The translations under genes and the position numbers were made by a program. From Sabellastarte sp. h YS-2021 (lineage: Eukaryota > Annelida > Polychaeta > Sabellida > Sabellidae), in assembly GCA_964017235.1 (NCBI GenBank), contig OZ024931.1, positions 107,154,221 through 107,218,220 on the forward strand: a stretch of DNA of 64,000 nt, written 5' to 3'. The notes beneath the pieces are model-generated. The model made no database searches, was not told the DNA's origin, and was given only the letters and a program-made list of their open reading frames with translations. How positions within the stretch are numbered: position 1 is the stretch's first letter; each line of letters starts with the position of its first letter. Positions 23,433 through 32,618 of this stretch are shown here, in pieces.

Positions 23433-24736
23433 AACGGATTCAGATTAACTATTTCTTGGGTTTGAGGGGTTTTTTTTGTTTTTTTTTTAAAATTTATTTT
23501 TTATGTACATAAATTATATCAAAATAATTTGCTATTACTAGGGATGGGACCCCTTTTAATTTTTGGCTGTGTAACTTTACTTCGTTGAGTTAGTTCATAG
23601 TGAATTTCTCTGGGCCTCTTCTCTGTTTTCTTTGGTACTTACTCAGATGGCCTTTCTCTTGTTGGTGGACTGTTTCTACATTTCTGTTGTACATTGCAAA
23701 TTTCTGGAATTATTGACTTATATTTATGGCAAGGTTCTATGTAATATATTTGTGTTATATACAGGTCATTAGAATTTTATAGAGGTCATTTTAAAGATAA
23801 ATCATGATCTTGTTTGACCTTGTCAGATTTATTCAAGGTCAATGTTATTATAATTTTACTTTATTGTCATAGGCATAGTGGCAGTCTACTCAGTAGTACT
23901 CAATTTACTTTATTTACTCATATACACATACATATTGTTACTAATGTAATTATAAAATTATGCTCCTCAGGATGATTGTTGGGGCTACACCATAGGGGCC
24001 CTCCCTCGCCAGCTGATTATTAGAGAGGAAGCTATGACAAGGATATAAAGAAACGTTAGACAAATCTTCTTGATACCTAATGTTCTTATTGAGCCAAGCA
24101 TGAATTTCACTTCTGCATCTGCCTGAGACTAGTGACAGAAGGGAAACAGTTTTGTACATCAAATGCTTGAGGCAAGCTAATGCAGTGTTTCCACTGGAAC
24201 CGACAGGCAGGTAACTATGCATTTTTGGAGAGTCGGGACCAATGTTTACATGGTCGGTTAGGGTCGGTTTCAAGTTCCTGGCCTGTCGGAGAGTCGGTGA
24301 AATATCAAACATGTTTGACATTTCTACGACCGTTGCCGACCCTTGTATCTGACCCTAATTTCAGGCCCCTAGCAACAGGCCTGTCGGTTAACTTAACGGC
24401 CTATCGGTTACACTTCCTGGCTTGTCGGTTAATCAAACAGGCATGTCTGTAACAAGTATCCGGCTTGTCTCAAATATGGACTTCCAGACTGTATGTGATG
24501 AATCACCGACGGAAGTGTTACAGTACAGTCAGTAACTTTAGCCGGCCTGTCTGTAACTGTTCCCAACAGGCCTGTAAAGTCTGGAAAAATTGTAACCGAC
24601 AGGTTGTAAACTGAAACAGACAAGCTGTAAACAACAACCGACAGGCCTGTAACACTAACAGACAAGCCAGGAACTGTAACCGACAGGCCAGCAATATTTT
24701 TGCTTCTTACGGCCTGTCGGTTTCAAAATCTATGGG

Positions 24737-24745
24737 TATAAAAAG
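24737..24745 (+). promoter_or_regulatory. TATA box of the MADF-domain gene
   Basis: TATAAAAAG lies 220 bases before the ATG at 24964 (second codon region of the reading frame opened at 24957) and follows directly after the left subterminal repeat cluster. Transcription would begin near 24770. Confidence 0.55.
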
Positions 24746-24956
24746 GCGAGTCGGTAGACAATCTGCATATATTTGGGCTTTGACTTGTCGAGAGACAACT
24801 TAGTGTGCAGCTTTGGTTTTAGGTTTTTTATTTTTTGGAAATTAGCTTAAGTACTGAGCTAGGCTGGACTGGTTGGGAGTGAAATCTGTTTTGTGAGGTT
24901 TCACTTTTATTTTAAGTTTTTGTTTTTTAAAACAAGCTGTACAATTGATTGATTGA

Positions 24957-25668
24957 TTGATCAGCATGCCAAGGGGCAGAAGGAGAAAGATTGAAGTACC
25001 CAGAGATACTCAACCACAGTTTGAGTTAGGAGATACAGCTGAGGATATAGAGAGAAGGAGGAGGGAGAGAGATGAGAGGGATGAGAGAGAGAGGATTGAA
25101 CAGGAGGAGAGGGGAGGAGGGAGAGAGAGAGAGGAGGGAAGGGAGCCATGAAAGAGGAGAGAAGAGAGTGCGAACTGATACGGATACTGATGTAGAATCA
25201 ACTCAATCCAGACAGAAGAAGGGCCAGATGAAGTCCATTTTCCTGAGTGATTCAGACGAAGAAGCCATCGTGGAGTTCATTAAACAGCATGAGGAACTTT
25301 ATGACAAGACCAACAACAGTTTCAAAGACAAGCAGAAAAAGGAAGGACTTTGTGAGCAGCCAGCAGCTGTAAAGAAGTGGTTTGACACTCAATGTACCAG
25401 ATATGGCAAGCTCACTCAGACGAAGTCAGGACAAGCAGCTGAGAAGAGCACAGAACATCAGGCCTGGCTGAAAGACAGTTTCAGTTTTCTACGAGGTCAC
25501 ATCAGAAGGAAGGGTGTTTCCAAGTCTTCTGCATTCAAGTCACCCCAGAGGCCCTCTGCAGCCACAGCTTCAGTTCCAGATACATCCAGGGACACAGAAT
25601 CTGAGATGGAAATCAGCATTGCACCAGATGTTACTCATCAGCCTTTGAGCACCAGTCCCAAGCGATGA
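24957..25668 (+). pseudogene. MADF (Myb/SANT-like) domain protein of the Harbinger-type element, frameshifted
   Basis: An N-terminal part (24957-25151) starts with a basic MPRGRRRKIE stretch and runs into an Arg/Glu low-complexity region. The frame then changes inside a GA-rich tract (about 25090-25150) to 25072-25668. There, a (D/E)SDEEAIVEFIKQHEELYD helix, a KDKQKKEGLC turn, a VKKWFDTQCTRYGKL helix and SFSFLRGHI give the MADF pattern with conserved Trp and Leu. MADF proteins bind DNA; in Harbinger elements the Myb/SANT-like partner recruits the transposase to transposon ends. The GA-rich frameshift could be a real break or a length-polymorphic tract. Confidence 0.7.
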
Positions 25669-25678
25669 CAGCCTCCAG

Positions 25679-26373
25679 TTGCGACTACCACCGCATCTGC
25701 AGACTTTTCTGGGTGCATGTCAGGTCCCCACTCCAAGTCCTCAACAGTCGTTCTGCAACTATCTCCACTCTGAGATTGAACATCTTGAAGAAAGGGACTT
25801 TTTAACCTTCAAGAATGAGACAGTGAAGCTTCTCAGTGAAATACAGTACAAGGCTGAAGAACGCAAGAGACAGGTCACCACAATTCAAGAGGTCACCATA
25901 TATCAACTTCCAGAAGCATCACAGTCCACAGCAGGACGGGAATACATACTCACCATCCCAGAAACTCAACCAGTCTCCATTCCAGTTGTGCAGCCTCAAC
26001 AGACTACCACAGGACAGCCTGTTTGATTGCTAAAGTACAGCAACCATCGGGGCCTTCATCATCGTCAACACAGCCTACTTCTTATGTAGTTGTGGATGAC
26101 CAACAGCCTGGGACTTCCAGACAGACGATTTTCAACCCACCTTCAGTTGCACCTTCACAACAGGAGGAGAGTCAGCACAACACTTCTGGATTATCCAGTC
26201 TCTTTGCAGCTATTCCCAGTGTGCTTGCATATCAACAGATGGACACACCACAGCCATTTTTACCCTCTCAACGTCAACCAGCATCGTCACCAGTGCCATC
26301 TTCTACTCATCTTGAACATTCAAGACCTCCCAGCCAGTCCAGCCAGCAGAGTCAGCCCAAATCAGCGGATTAG
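25679..26373 (+). pseudogene. C-terminal region of the MADF-domain protein, in two further frames
   Basis: 25679-26026 carries QQSFCNYLHSEIEHLEER then DFLTFKNETVKLLSEIQYKA, a helical segment like the BESS-type C-terminal interaction motif that accompanies MADF domains. It continues with Thr/Val/Gln/Pro-rich sequence. 26023-26373 overlaps it by four bases in another frame, is rich in Ser, Gln and Pro, and stops at TAG 26371-26373. Together with the upstream part this would be one protein of about 460 residues broken by at least two frameshifts, or several exons whose small introns I could not define. Confidence 0.6.
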
Positions 26374-26396
26374 CCCGCACAAGTCACACCAAACCT

Positions 26397-26416
26397 GGCC
26401 CTTTTAAGGGCCACCC
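26397..26416 (+). terminator. Histone-mRNA-like 3' stem-loop
   Basis: GGCCCT, loop TTTA, AGGGCC, then ACCC: a 6-bp stem with a 4-base T-rich loop and an ACCC trailer, preceded by CACCAAACCT. Size, position (24 bases after the stop) and flanks match the stem-loop that ends replication-dependent histone mRNAs, except that the last loop base is A rather than C. No clear purine-rich histone downstream element was seen. Confidence 0.5.
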
Positions 26417-26733
26417 GAATCTTCCAAAAACAATTAACAACCTTCACATCTATGCCCAAAAACAAAAAAGCACACTGTCCAACAGTTACACCTCCCCACA
26501 GTACAAAAAAAAATTGTGTGAATGAATGTGTGAATGTTAAACAAATATAAATAAACTTCCACCACAAAACAAAAACAAACAAAAAAAATCCTGTTAAAAA
26601 ATAATCGCCTAAGAAATCAAAGTAAAACCACCACCACCACCCAAACAAAACAAAATTTTAAAAAAAACTCCCCCACCCCAAAAAACAAAGATGTGGACTC
26701 AAATCCACAGCCTCCCCAACAAAAGATGTGGAC

Positions 26734-26982
26734 TCAAACCCAAAACTCTCTCTGCAGTATCCAGGGCAAGACCCATGGATTCTGTGGCTTCCTTCTCCTT
26801 CTGGGTGGTGGGGGTGATGGTGATGCTGGCTGTCCAGGTGCTGGGTTTGGCTGTCTTCTGTGTGTTGTAATTACAACATATAGAAATAAATTTAACTCAA
26901 TCAAAACAGAAGGACCCTCAAGTGATCTATCAGTTGCTCTTGATGTGTTCCTGTCATCTTTGAAGTGTGAAATGAATGGCAT
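26734..26982 (-). pseudogene. Probable N-terminal remnant of a Harbinger transposase
   Basis: The minus-strand frame has a proline-rich stretch, then RRRRKPQNPWVLPW and REFWV before a stop. An Arg cluster followed by W-V-x-P is typical of the start of PIF/Harbinger transposases. The catalytic DDE domain is missing; the DNA beyond the stop is A/C-rich and holds two copies of AGATGTGGACTCAAA. A TATATAAA on the minus strand (27000-27007) lies only about 20 bases upstream of the apparent ATG, so the true start is uncertain. Confidence 0.45.
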
Positions 26983-27420
26983 ATCACAGGGGAGGGGGGT
27001 TTATATAGTGTGATATGGATCCCGATTCTGCATCCCGACTCTAGATACCGATCCACAAAAACAATCAGTCCTGTCATGAAGGGTCGGGAACATGTTCCTG
27101 GCTTGTCTGTTTGTCTTTATGGCTTGTCTGTTTGTAATCTGGCTTGTCTACTGGGGGTTTAGGGCTTGTCGTAAAAGTTCTACGACTGGCCGTGTAAAAA
27201 AGGTTCCTGACCCTACGGCTTGTCGGGATGGCCATTACGACCTGTCTGTAAGGGTACCGTCCTGTCGGGGATTTCATAACTGACTCATCATTTTTGCGCC
27301 ATTTTTCTACGACGCTACGACTTTTGCAACCGACCCTATGACCTGGAAACACTGCATTCATTGAGAGGTTGGAAAGGAGGTTTGGTTACTTGATGGAGGA
27401 CCGGGAAGTGGTGTTGGAAT

Positions 27421-28571
27421 GAATCCGGGAAAATTGGCCTCCTGGAAAAATGGCCTCCTAGAAAAATGGCCTCCTGGAAAATTGGCCTACTAGAAAATTG
27501 GCCACCTTAAAACTTGTGGGGGTGGAAAATTGGCCTCTCTCTAGTCTTTTAATGATAATGGAAATAGGTATTTTTTTAAAAATCATTCCTTACAAACAAT
27601 TTACTTCATTTAGTACATGTAAAATGTAAAAAGTGTGTATCATAAATTAAAAAGAATATATTACATGACCAAACACCAAGTTAGTTTTAAAAAAGAAATA
27701 TATAGCTCTAAATGTAGAGATAATGTATAGAATAATGTAGATAATGTAGAGTATAATGTAGAGAGCTCTGAGCTTAACTAGTTGCCTGATTCCTTATATA
27801 AAGGCACTCTATCATTGTGAGTGCAATCCTGAGCAGGTATTTGAATGTATCCTGAGTATATTTCAATTAGACAATGCTGTCTTTGAAATTTAATGATTAA
27901 AAGATCTTCTTGCATATTTTAAATCCTGAGTTTATAATTATGTAAAGGAATTACAATCCTAGCAGGTATTTGTGTCTTGAGTATATTTCAATCAGACATT
28001 GCTGTCTTTGAAATTTAATGATTAAAAGAAAAATGAAATAATATTCCTTGCAAAATAAAGCATTGCTAATTCGCTTGGCCAACGAGAAAGTAGGGCGAGA
28101 GGTCAGAGGTTATCACGTGACGACAACTAGCAGTGTATCCGGTGGCTAACAAGAACTGTCTTTTTTTCTAAGACGTTGGCCCCGGGTGTGGCAACCCGAG
28201 AACAGCATTAAGTCCCACATGGTAAGCTTGTAGCTTATAAAAGCTACATTTAAGTAATTAAAATTTACAAATTAAAAGATCTTTATGCTTAGTTTTAGTC
28301 CTGATTAGTTATCAAAGAGAACCAAATCTTTGGTGTTTTAATCCTGAGTAGTTATCCTATATTAAAATAACTATGAATAGCACGATAAATAAATAAAATT
28401 AAACTGGAACTATAAATGAAGAGCACTAAAACATTTGGATCACCAAAAAAATCATGGGGCCATTTTTCCATCCCCTCAAACTTCAAGGAGGCCAATTTTC
28501 TAGGAGGCCAATTTTCCAGGAGGCCATTTTTCCAGGAGGCCATTTTTCTAAGAGGCCAATTTTTTATTTCC
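27421..28571. mobile_element. Long-TIR MITE with 9-bp target duplication (Mutator-like)
   Basis: TGTTGGAAT occurs at 27412-27420 and 28572-28580, bracketing 1151 bases. Both ends consist of repeated 16-17 base units of the type GGAAAAATGGCCTCCTA: about five at the left (27430-27535) and the inverted set at the right (28450-28565). A 9-bp duplication with long terminal repeats fits Mutator-like elements. The interior (27550-28440) is AT-rich, has a direct repeat of about 75 bases (27827-27902 and 27956-28027) and no ORF of note. It lies in a DIRS copy whose reading resumes on both sides. Confidence 0.78.
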
Positions 28572-29597
28572 TGTTGGAATACCCCTGCGGCTCTCGGGTC
28601 TGTTGCAATGAAAACTGTCTAGGAGTCTGTTTAAGTTTTTATCTGTGTTAAGAATGGAATTACGAATCTTATCTGCAATAGCTGTCCTGAAACCATCACT
28701 GGTACTCTGGTACACTGGTTTCTTCCCCTGAAAAAGTGAAGGAAAAAATCTGATATTTGTTTTATAAAGGGTGACCTAAAGTTCACCGCATTCGACCCAG
28801 ACCATTTGACAAAAATGGACCACTTTGACTCATAGACTATTCTGGTTGAACATCTCTGAGGAGCCTCAATTCTTGCCGTCAAGTAATGAGGTAAACCTTG
28901 TTTTTGAATGGCCGTATATCAACGAGCCAGGCATGAAGGTTCTGGTTCTTAAAGTCCCTATGTGGTATTTGAACTCTCCAGATCCCACAACCAATGCATC
29001 TTTGGTCAGCCTAGTGCAATTAGGATAATTCTTTGGCATCCAACACCTTGATAATGGGGGAAACACATTCGCATATAGGTTCTTCAAGGGTAATTTAGAG
29101 CATCTACAACCCAGGCATTTTGATCCGGGGCTGGAGATACAAAATCCTGGTGGCAAACCAGTCCATTTGAGGCGTGTGCCATTTGAAACATACGTAGACA
29201 TACACCTTACATAGATGACACTACTCTGTTTGAATCACCTGCCTTCACCTGAAGAGATTGTCTATCACATTCAGGCGACCTGAGATGTGCCTGGCCTGAG
29301 ACAATTTGTCTCAGATTGCACCAGGAGAGCTAGCCTTTCTTTTGCAGCTGCCCAACTATATTTGCAAAAGGCATGGATCACAACATTTTTTCAGTATACA
29401 TTCTTTTGAGAGAGTTGAAAACAAATGTCAAACTTTATAAATTGAGTCGAGTAATTTTCATATTTTCAACACAGGCCAGTTCAGATAAAAAGTGCAAGGC
29501 ATTGTCACCACTACATTGGACCCAACCACAGATACTGCTACTAAACTGTCTCCAAACTTCTTATGCTGGCCTGAGCCTGAGAGTAAAACCTGTTGTT

Positions 29598-29937
29598 TCA
29601 TTTGTCGTAAGGCCTGTATCTCAGATCAGATCTCCTTGAGGTTTGATGGCAAGCACCTGGACCAGGTCCCGGAGCATTGCCCGAGGTCTCATATTTTGTA
29701 ATCTCCTTCTCTGTCTGGCATAGGACTGAGAATAGAAAACAGGCTGTAATCAAATAGACTGGTATTGCGTAACTTGTTACTTTTGTCAAATTTGATACAA
29801 GGTTTGGTATGATCCAGGTAGACATCTCTTTGTAGTAGGACAAAATTGAACATCTGAATAAACAGAATGTCTGGGAAATGCTGGAAAGACGTACCAAAAG
29901 CTACTGCCATATTCTGATGCAAAGAGGCCGAATCCAT
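29598..29937 (-). pseudogene. DIRS gag fragment
   Basis: Overlapping frames give MAVAFGTSFQHFPDILFIQ, LLQRDVYLDHTKPC and LRNTSLFDYS. These align with the gag of the copy at 16.3 kb (MAKTIKYFSDF, VRRDAYLY, LRNAPLHLAT) in the same order. Frameshifts separate the pieces. Confidence 0.6.
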
Positions 29938-29997
29938 GATAGAATACTTGCCCTTACAGACATCTGCTTAACATATGTTAATATTCTCCAACAAAGT

Positions 29998-30136
29998 TGG
30001 GATTTTACATCCCTTTCAACAGCCAGGGTCATATTTTGACAAGTCCTCAGCATTGCCACTTGTGTGAATCGAACCTACAGAGGTGACAGCCTATGATTAG
30101 ATGCCAAACTTGCAAACCACTAGGCCACTAAGGACC
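29998..30136 (-). repeat. SINE of the second tRNA-head type
   Basis: On the minus strand it reads GGTCCTTAGTGGCCTAGTGG (box A), GGTTCGATTCAC-like box B, and a tail ending CCCTGGCTGTTGAAAGGGAT. It is the same family as the copy at 33412-33564. Flanks TAATATTCTCCAACA and TAATGTTCTCTAACA form a degraded 15-bp duplication (12 of 15 identical). Confidence 0.8.
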
Positions 30137-30139
30137 TGT

Positions 30140-30732
30140 AATGTTCTCTAACATACTTTATTGTATTGCACTGATACGACTGAAACCACCAGAGCAGTTC
30201 ACTCTGTGGGAACCCTCTTTATGCACCTTCCCCTCTTCTCAGTGTCTCTTGAGATATTGGTCTAGAGGCAAGGCCAGATGGAATAAAAGCAGTAGGCTTT
30301 GCTATTCTGGAAAACTATGAGTTAAGGTTTACGTCACTATTGTCCCACCTAAAGACTTTCTGGCTAGGTAATTGAAAATCCAGTTTTAACTTGGTCATAT
30401 CACATAGAATAGGACTTTGGTGTGTGTATGAACTGACTGGTCTTTATGACATCAACCTCCTGAGCTCTGGACAGATAACCCTCAGGAACTTCTGTATTTA
30501 ATCACTCCATCTTTTGCCAGAGCCAGTCATCTGGGGACATAGCTAAAACACTTTGCATCTGCGCCTGGGGTACTGTTCCCTCCAGGGATCATTGTATATG
30601 TATGAATATTTTATTGTATATGTATTTATTATTGTATATGTATCGGCTCTAAAGTATAGCACAAATCAGGAATATGATTCCACCCCATGAAAGTTTTTAC
30701 AGAATGTATAATCTATTTGTATTACATCACAT
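30140..30732. other. No supported gene; possible further gag remnant
   Basis: It continues from the DIRS relic without recognisable motif. The segment 30588-30645 is a small AT-rich repeat of 'TTGTATATGTAT'. Confidence 0.3.
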
Positions 30733-31173
30733 TTACTTCTTGCTTGTTGGTGTCTTCTGATGATAGTTCTGCTGATCTGCTGCACAGGAATCTGCTCTAG
30801 CGCAAGACTTTTGATCAATAAGATACATTGGTTCCTCCTGCGGATTTACATAAAGAACTTGTTCTTCTAGCATGTCGTTGATCCAGGTAAAGTCTGGTGA
30901 CTGGTCACAGCATTTGGGTATGGCTTCTGGTGCAGAGTATGGCTGGTAGATGAAGGTGGAAGATGAGTAGAATGAGCAGCACAGACTGAACAGGTTGAAG
31001 CAATAGATGGTTGAGCATCTGATGCTTGTTAGTGTCCTTTTCTCCCAGACCAGGCTTTGACTTTGTCGATACCAAACCTGTTGGAGGAATGCGTACACAG
31101 TAGCAGACACTGTCAGTTGAAGGGGAGGTAGTTCGTGTAAATGGAACCTTGCTTTTGCGACCTTCAGTGTCAT
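30733..31173 (-). CDS. Unrecognised ORF, 146 codons
   Basis: The longest open frame outside the recognised elements in this part of the window. It starts MTLKVAKARF, has a central aromatic/Cys/Ser-rich hydrophobic patch (about residues 48-75) that might be a membrane segment, then an acidic PDFTWINDMLEEQ stretch, and ends with a basic TPTSKK. No family was recognised. It lies head-to-head with the gag of the retrotransposon at 31.4 kb, so it could belong to that element's terminal region, be an exon, or be noise. Confidence 0.25.
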   Translation of the reverse strand: MTLKVAKARFHLHELPPLQLTVSATVYAFLQQVWYRQSQSLVWEKRTLTSIRCSTIYCFNLFSLCCSFYSSSTFIYQPYSAPEAIPKCCDQSPDFTWINDMLEEQVLYVNPQEEPMYLIDQKSCARADSCAADQQNYHQKTPTSKK

Positions 31174-31373
31174 TCTAAAAATATAATTGGGTTAAATAAT
31201 TAAATCGTGTACTGGCTGTAGGACGAATTAGTTCACTGCAACGTGGCTTTCAGTTGTGGGGTTGAAAGTCGAGAGTCATATAAACGCTGTAGAAATAGAT
31301 ATTGTCCGTACACATGGTGGCTTGAGTTATATGAATTGGTGCAGTACGTATCATTTCACAGTGTTTTTATGCA

Positions 31374-32618
31374 ATGGTGACTAAAGACAAAAAGAAAAAT
31401 AATTCAAAGAAGGCGAGTAATAAAAGCGTACACCAAGAAAGTGAACTGATAGAAGCTAATCCAAGCTCGCAGTTAAAAGACAATTCAATTAATCAGAAAC
31501 TGGACGCGTTACTAGAAGTTGTGAAGGGCTTGGATGCAAAAGTGCAAGATCAAGATGGGCGCCTACAGAAACAAGAAGAACGTGTCAGTATTGCGAATGT
31601 TTCTGCATTACCTTCTGCACACAGCTTACCCAAGAATGTCACTGATCAGCCAGAGAAGTTACCGTCTTTTGAGGAACTGAAGACAAACTCAAAGATACAG
31701 GCGGAGGTTGACAGACGACTTCAAGAGTACCAAAATGCATCTAGAAGTGAATTGTTTGGTAAGCCGAATACTGTTTTAAACTCAGGTCGATTTAGAACTG
31801 GAGTAGCTCATGTAAAAAATCAAATTTGCTGGCCTCAAGATTTTTGTACAGTAGTGATAGGTACAAAGCAGCCTACATATGATGAAACAAATCTAGAACA
31901 ATGGGTTCAAGGATTTATGTATTGCATTCTTGATCAAACAGATAACAAGATTCGTGAAAATGTGATGTTATATTTCACCTTGCTCATGCAAGATGCTATC
32001 GAATTGTCACCAAACACTGTTCGTTGAGCCCATGCTGCTGTCCTCCAGGAGATGGAGAGAGGCAAGGTATCTTGGTCCCAGATAGATTTAGTTGAAAAAA
32101 TCAAGTGTAGACACACTCAGCGTATTTTGCAAAGCCATAAACCTATAAGTGCAGGGTTTCAAAGTCAAACTTGCCTACACTACAACAAAGGCCAATGCAA
32201 ATATGATAATGAACACGTCTCCAACAATGTATTGTATCAGCATTATTGCTCTTATTGTATCAAAGAGACCCAAAGGAAATATGACCACCCCGCAAGTAAA
32301 TGTATGAGAATGAAAAATGCCAATGGTAGTGTGAAATCTGAATCCACCAAACCAAAGCTAACTGAAGGGGCCACGGTGGCAGAGTGGTAACACTCTCGCC
32401 TCCCACCTCTGCGGCCGGGGTTCGATCCCCGTCATGGCCGTAAGTGGGAAAGCTGGTAGTTGCTTGCCGTTGGTCGGCAGTTTACAGTACACAACCCTAG
32501 CGAACTATATGTACTGGTTTCCTCTGCCCTTCCAACTACCCGTCGTGATATGACCTGTACAGTGTTGAAAGCGACGTAAAACCCCAAATAAACAAAGCTA
32601 ACTGAACAGCAAGTTTAA
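31374..32618 (+). pseudogene. gag of the tyrosine-recombinase retrotransposon
   Basis: One frame runs from ATG 31374 through a TGA at 32025-32027 and, once the SINE at 32367-32593 is taken out, to TAA 32616-32618. The N-terminus is Lys-rich with a coiled coil (KLDALLEVVKGLDAKVQDQD). The central domain has ICWPQDF and WVQGFMYCIL. After the stop come HAAVLQEMERGKVSW and a KIKCRHTQRILQS stretch. A Cys/His cluster (C-x7-C and C-x2-C spacing, CLHYNKGQCKYDN, then HYCSYC...HPASKC) near 32170-32310 looks like a zinc-binding RNA-binding region. A single nonsense codon, in the place of a residue in 'VR(x)AHA', is the only break. Confidence 0.8.
32367..32593 (+). repeat. tRNA-derived SINE in the gag gene, 13-bp target duplication
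   Basis: Flanked by AAAGCTAACTGAA at 32354-32366 and 32594-32606. Box A TGGCAGAGTGG (32377-32387) and box B GGTTCGATCCC (32419-32429) give a pol III promoter. The tRNA head is followed by GTGGGAAAGCTGGTAGTTGC, TTTACAGTACACAACC, a CGTCGTGATATGACCTGTAC segment and a tail GCGACGTAAAACCCCAAATA. A young-looking copy, nearly identical to those at 45.9 and 59.8 kb. Confidence 0.95.

Larger units (their letters stand above)
24179..27358. mobile_element. PIF/Harbinger-type DNA transposon, transposase largely lost
   Basis: Perfect 15-bp terminal inverted repeats, AATGCAGTGTTTCCA (24179-24193) and its complement (27344-27358), flank 3.18 kb. Both ends carry many subterminal copies of a short motif of the type CCGACAGGCCTGTAAC or GGCTTGTC(G/T)GTT (24195-24720 and 27070-27290). 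Inside are a plus-strand MADF-domain ORF and a convergent minus-strand ORF whose Arg-rich plus Trp pattern fits the start of a Harbinger transposase. Two convergent genes, one Myb/SANT-like and one transposase, is the layout known for PIF/Harbinger. A clean 3-bp target duplication was not found (flanks GCT and CAT). It sits inside a DIRS recombinase gene. Confidence 0.72.
23950..29950 (-). mobile_element. DIRS-like relic split by a Harbinger-type transposon and a long-TIR MITE
   Basis: Minus-strand order: gag (29937-29460), a short RNase H end (about 29300-28870), the linker (28860-28640), then the recombinase N-terminus (28640-28572, 27420-27359 and 24178-23950) interrupted by two insertions. 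The piece at 23950-24178 encodes a SEIHAWLNKN...WSNVSLYP-like stretch shared with the copies at 38.7 and 54.1 kb. RT is deleted: a 'GACCTGAGATGTGCCTGGCC' RNase H end runs straight into the gag/RT spacer near 29330. This is a second, independent RT-less derivative. Confidence 0.68.

Noticed and set aside
24942-24962. GATT microsatellite as a regulatory site
   Set aside because: Four to five GATT copies just before the ORF are too short and common to mean more than a simple repeat.
24961-25201. Minus-strand Pro/Ser/Leu-rich frames opposite the MADF gene
   Set aside because: They are antisense to the GA-rich low-complexity coding tract; composition alone explains the open frame.
24176-27361. 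3-bp TWA target duplication for the Harbinger-type element
   Set aside because: The flanks (GCT/CAT, or TAA/TTC if two bases are moved) do not match, so no duplication is claimed.
28416-28651. Plus-strand frames with repeated GGQFSRRP-like residues
   Set aside because: They are translations of the tandem units in the right terminal repeat of the MITE, not a repeat protein.
32367-32440. Possible functional tRNA gene
   Set aside because: Boxes A and B are present, but the head is fused to a SINE body and tail, has a target duplication, and recurs at 45.9 and 59.8 kb.
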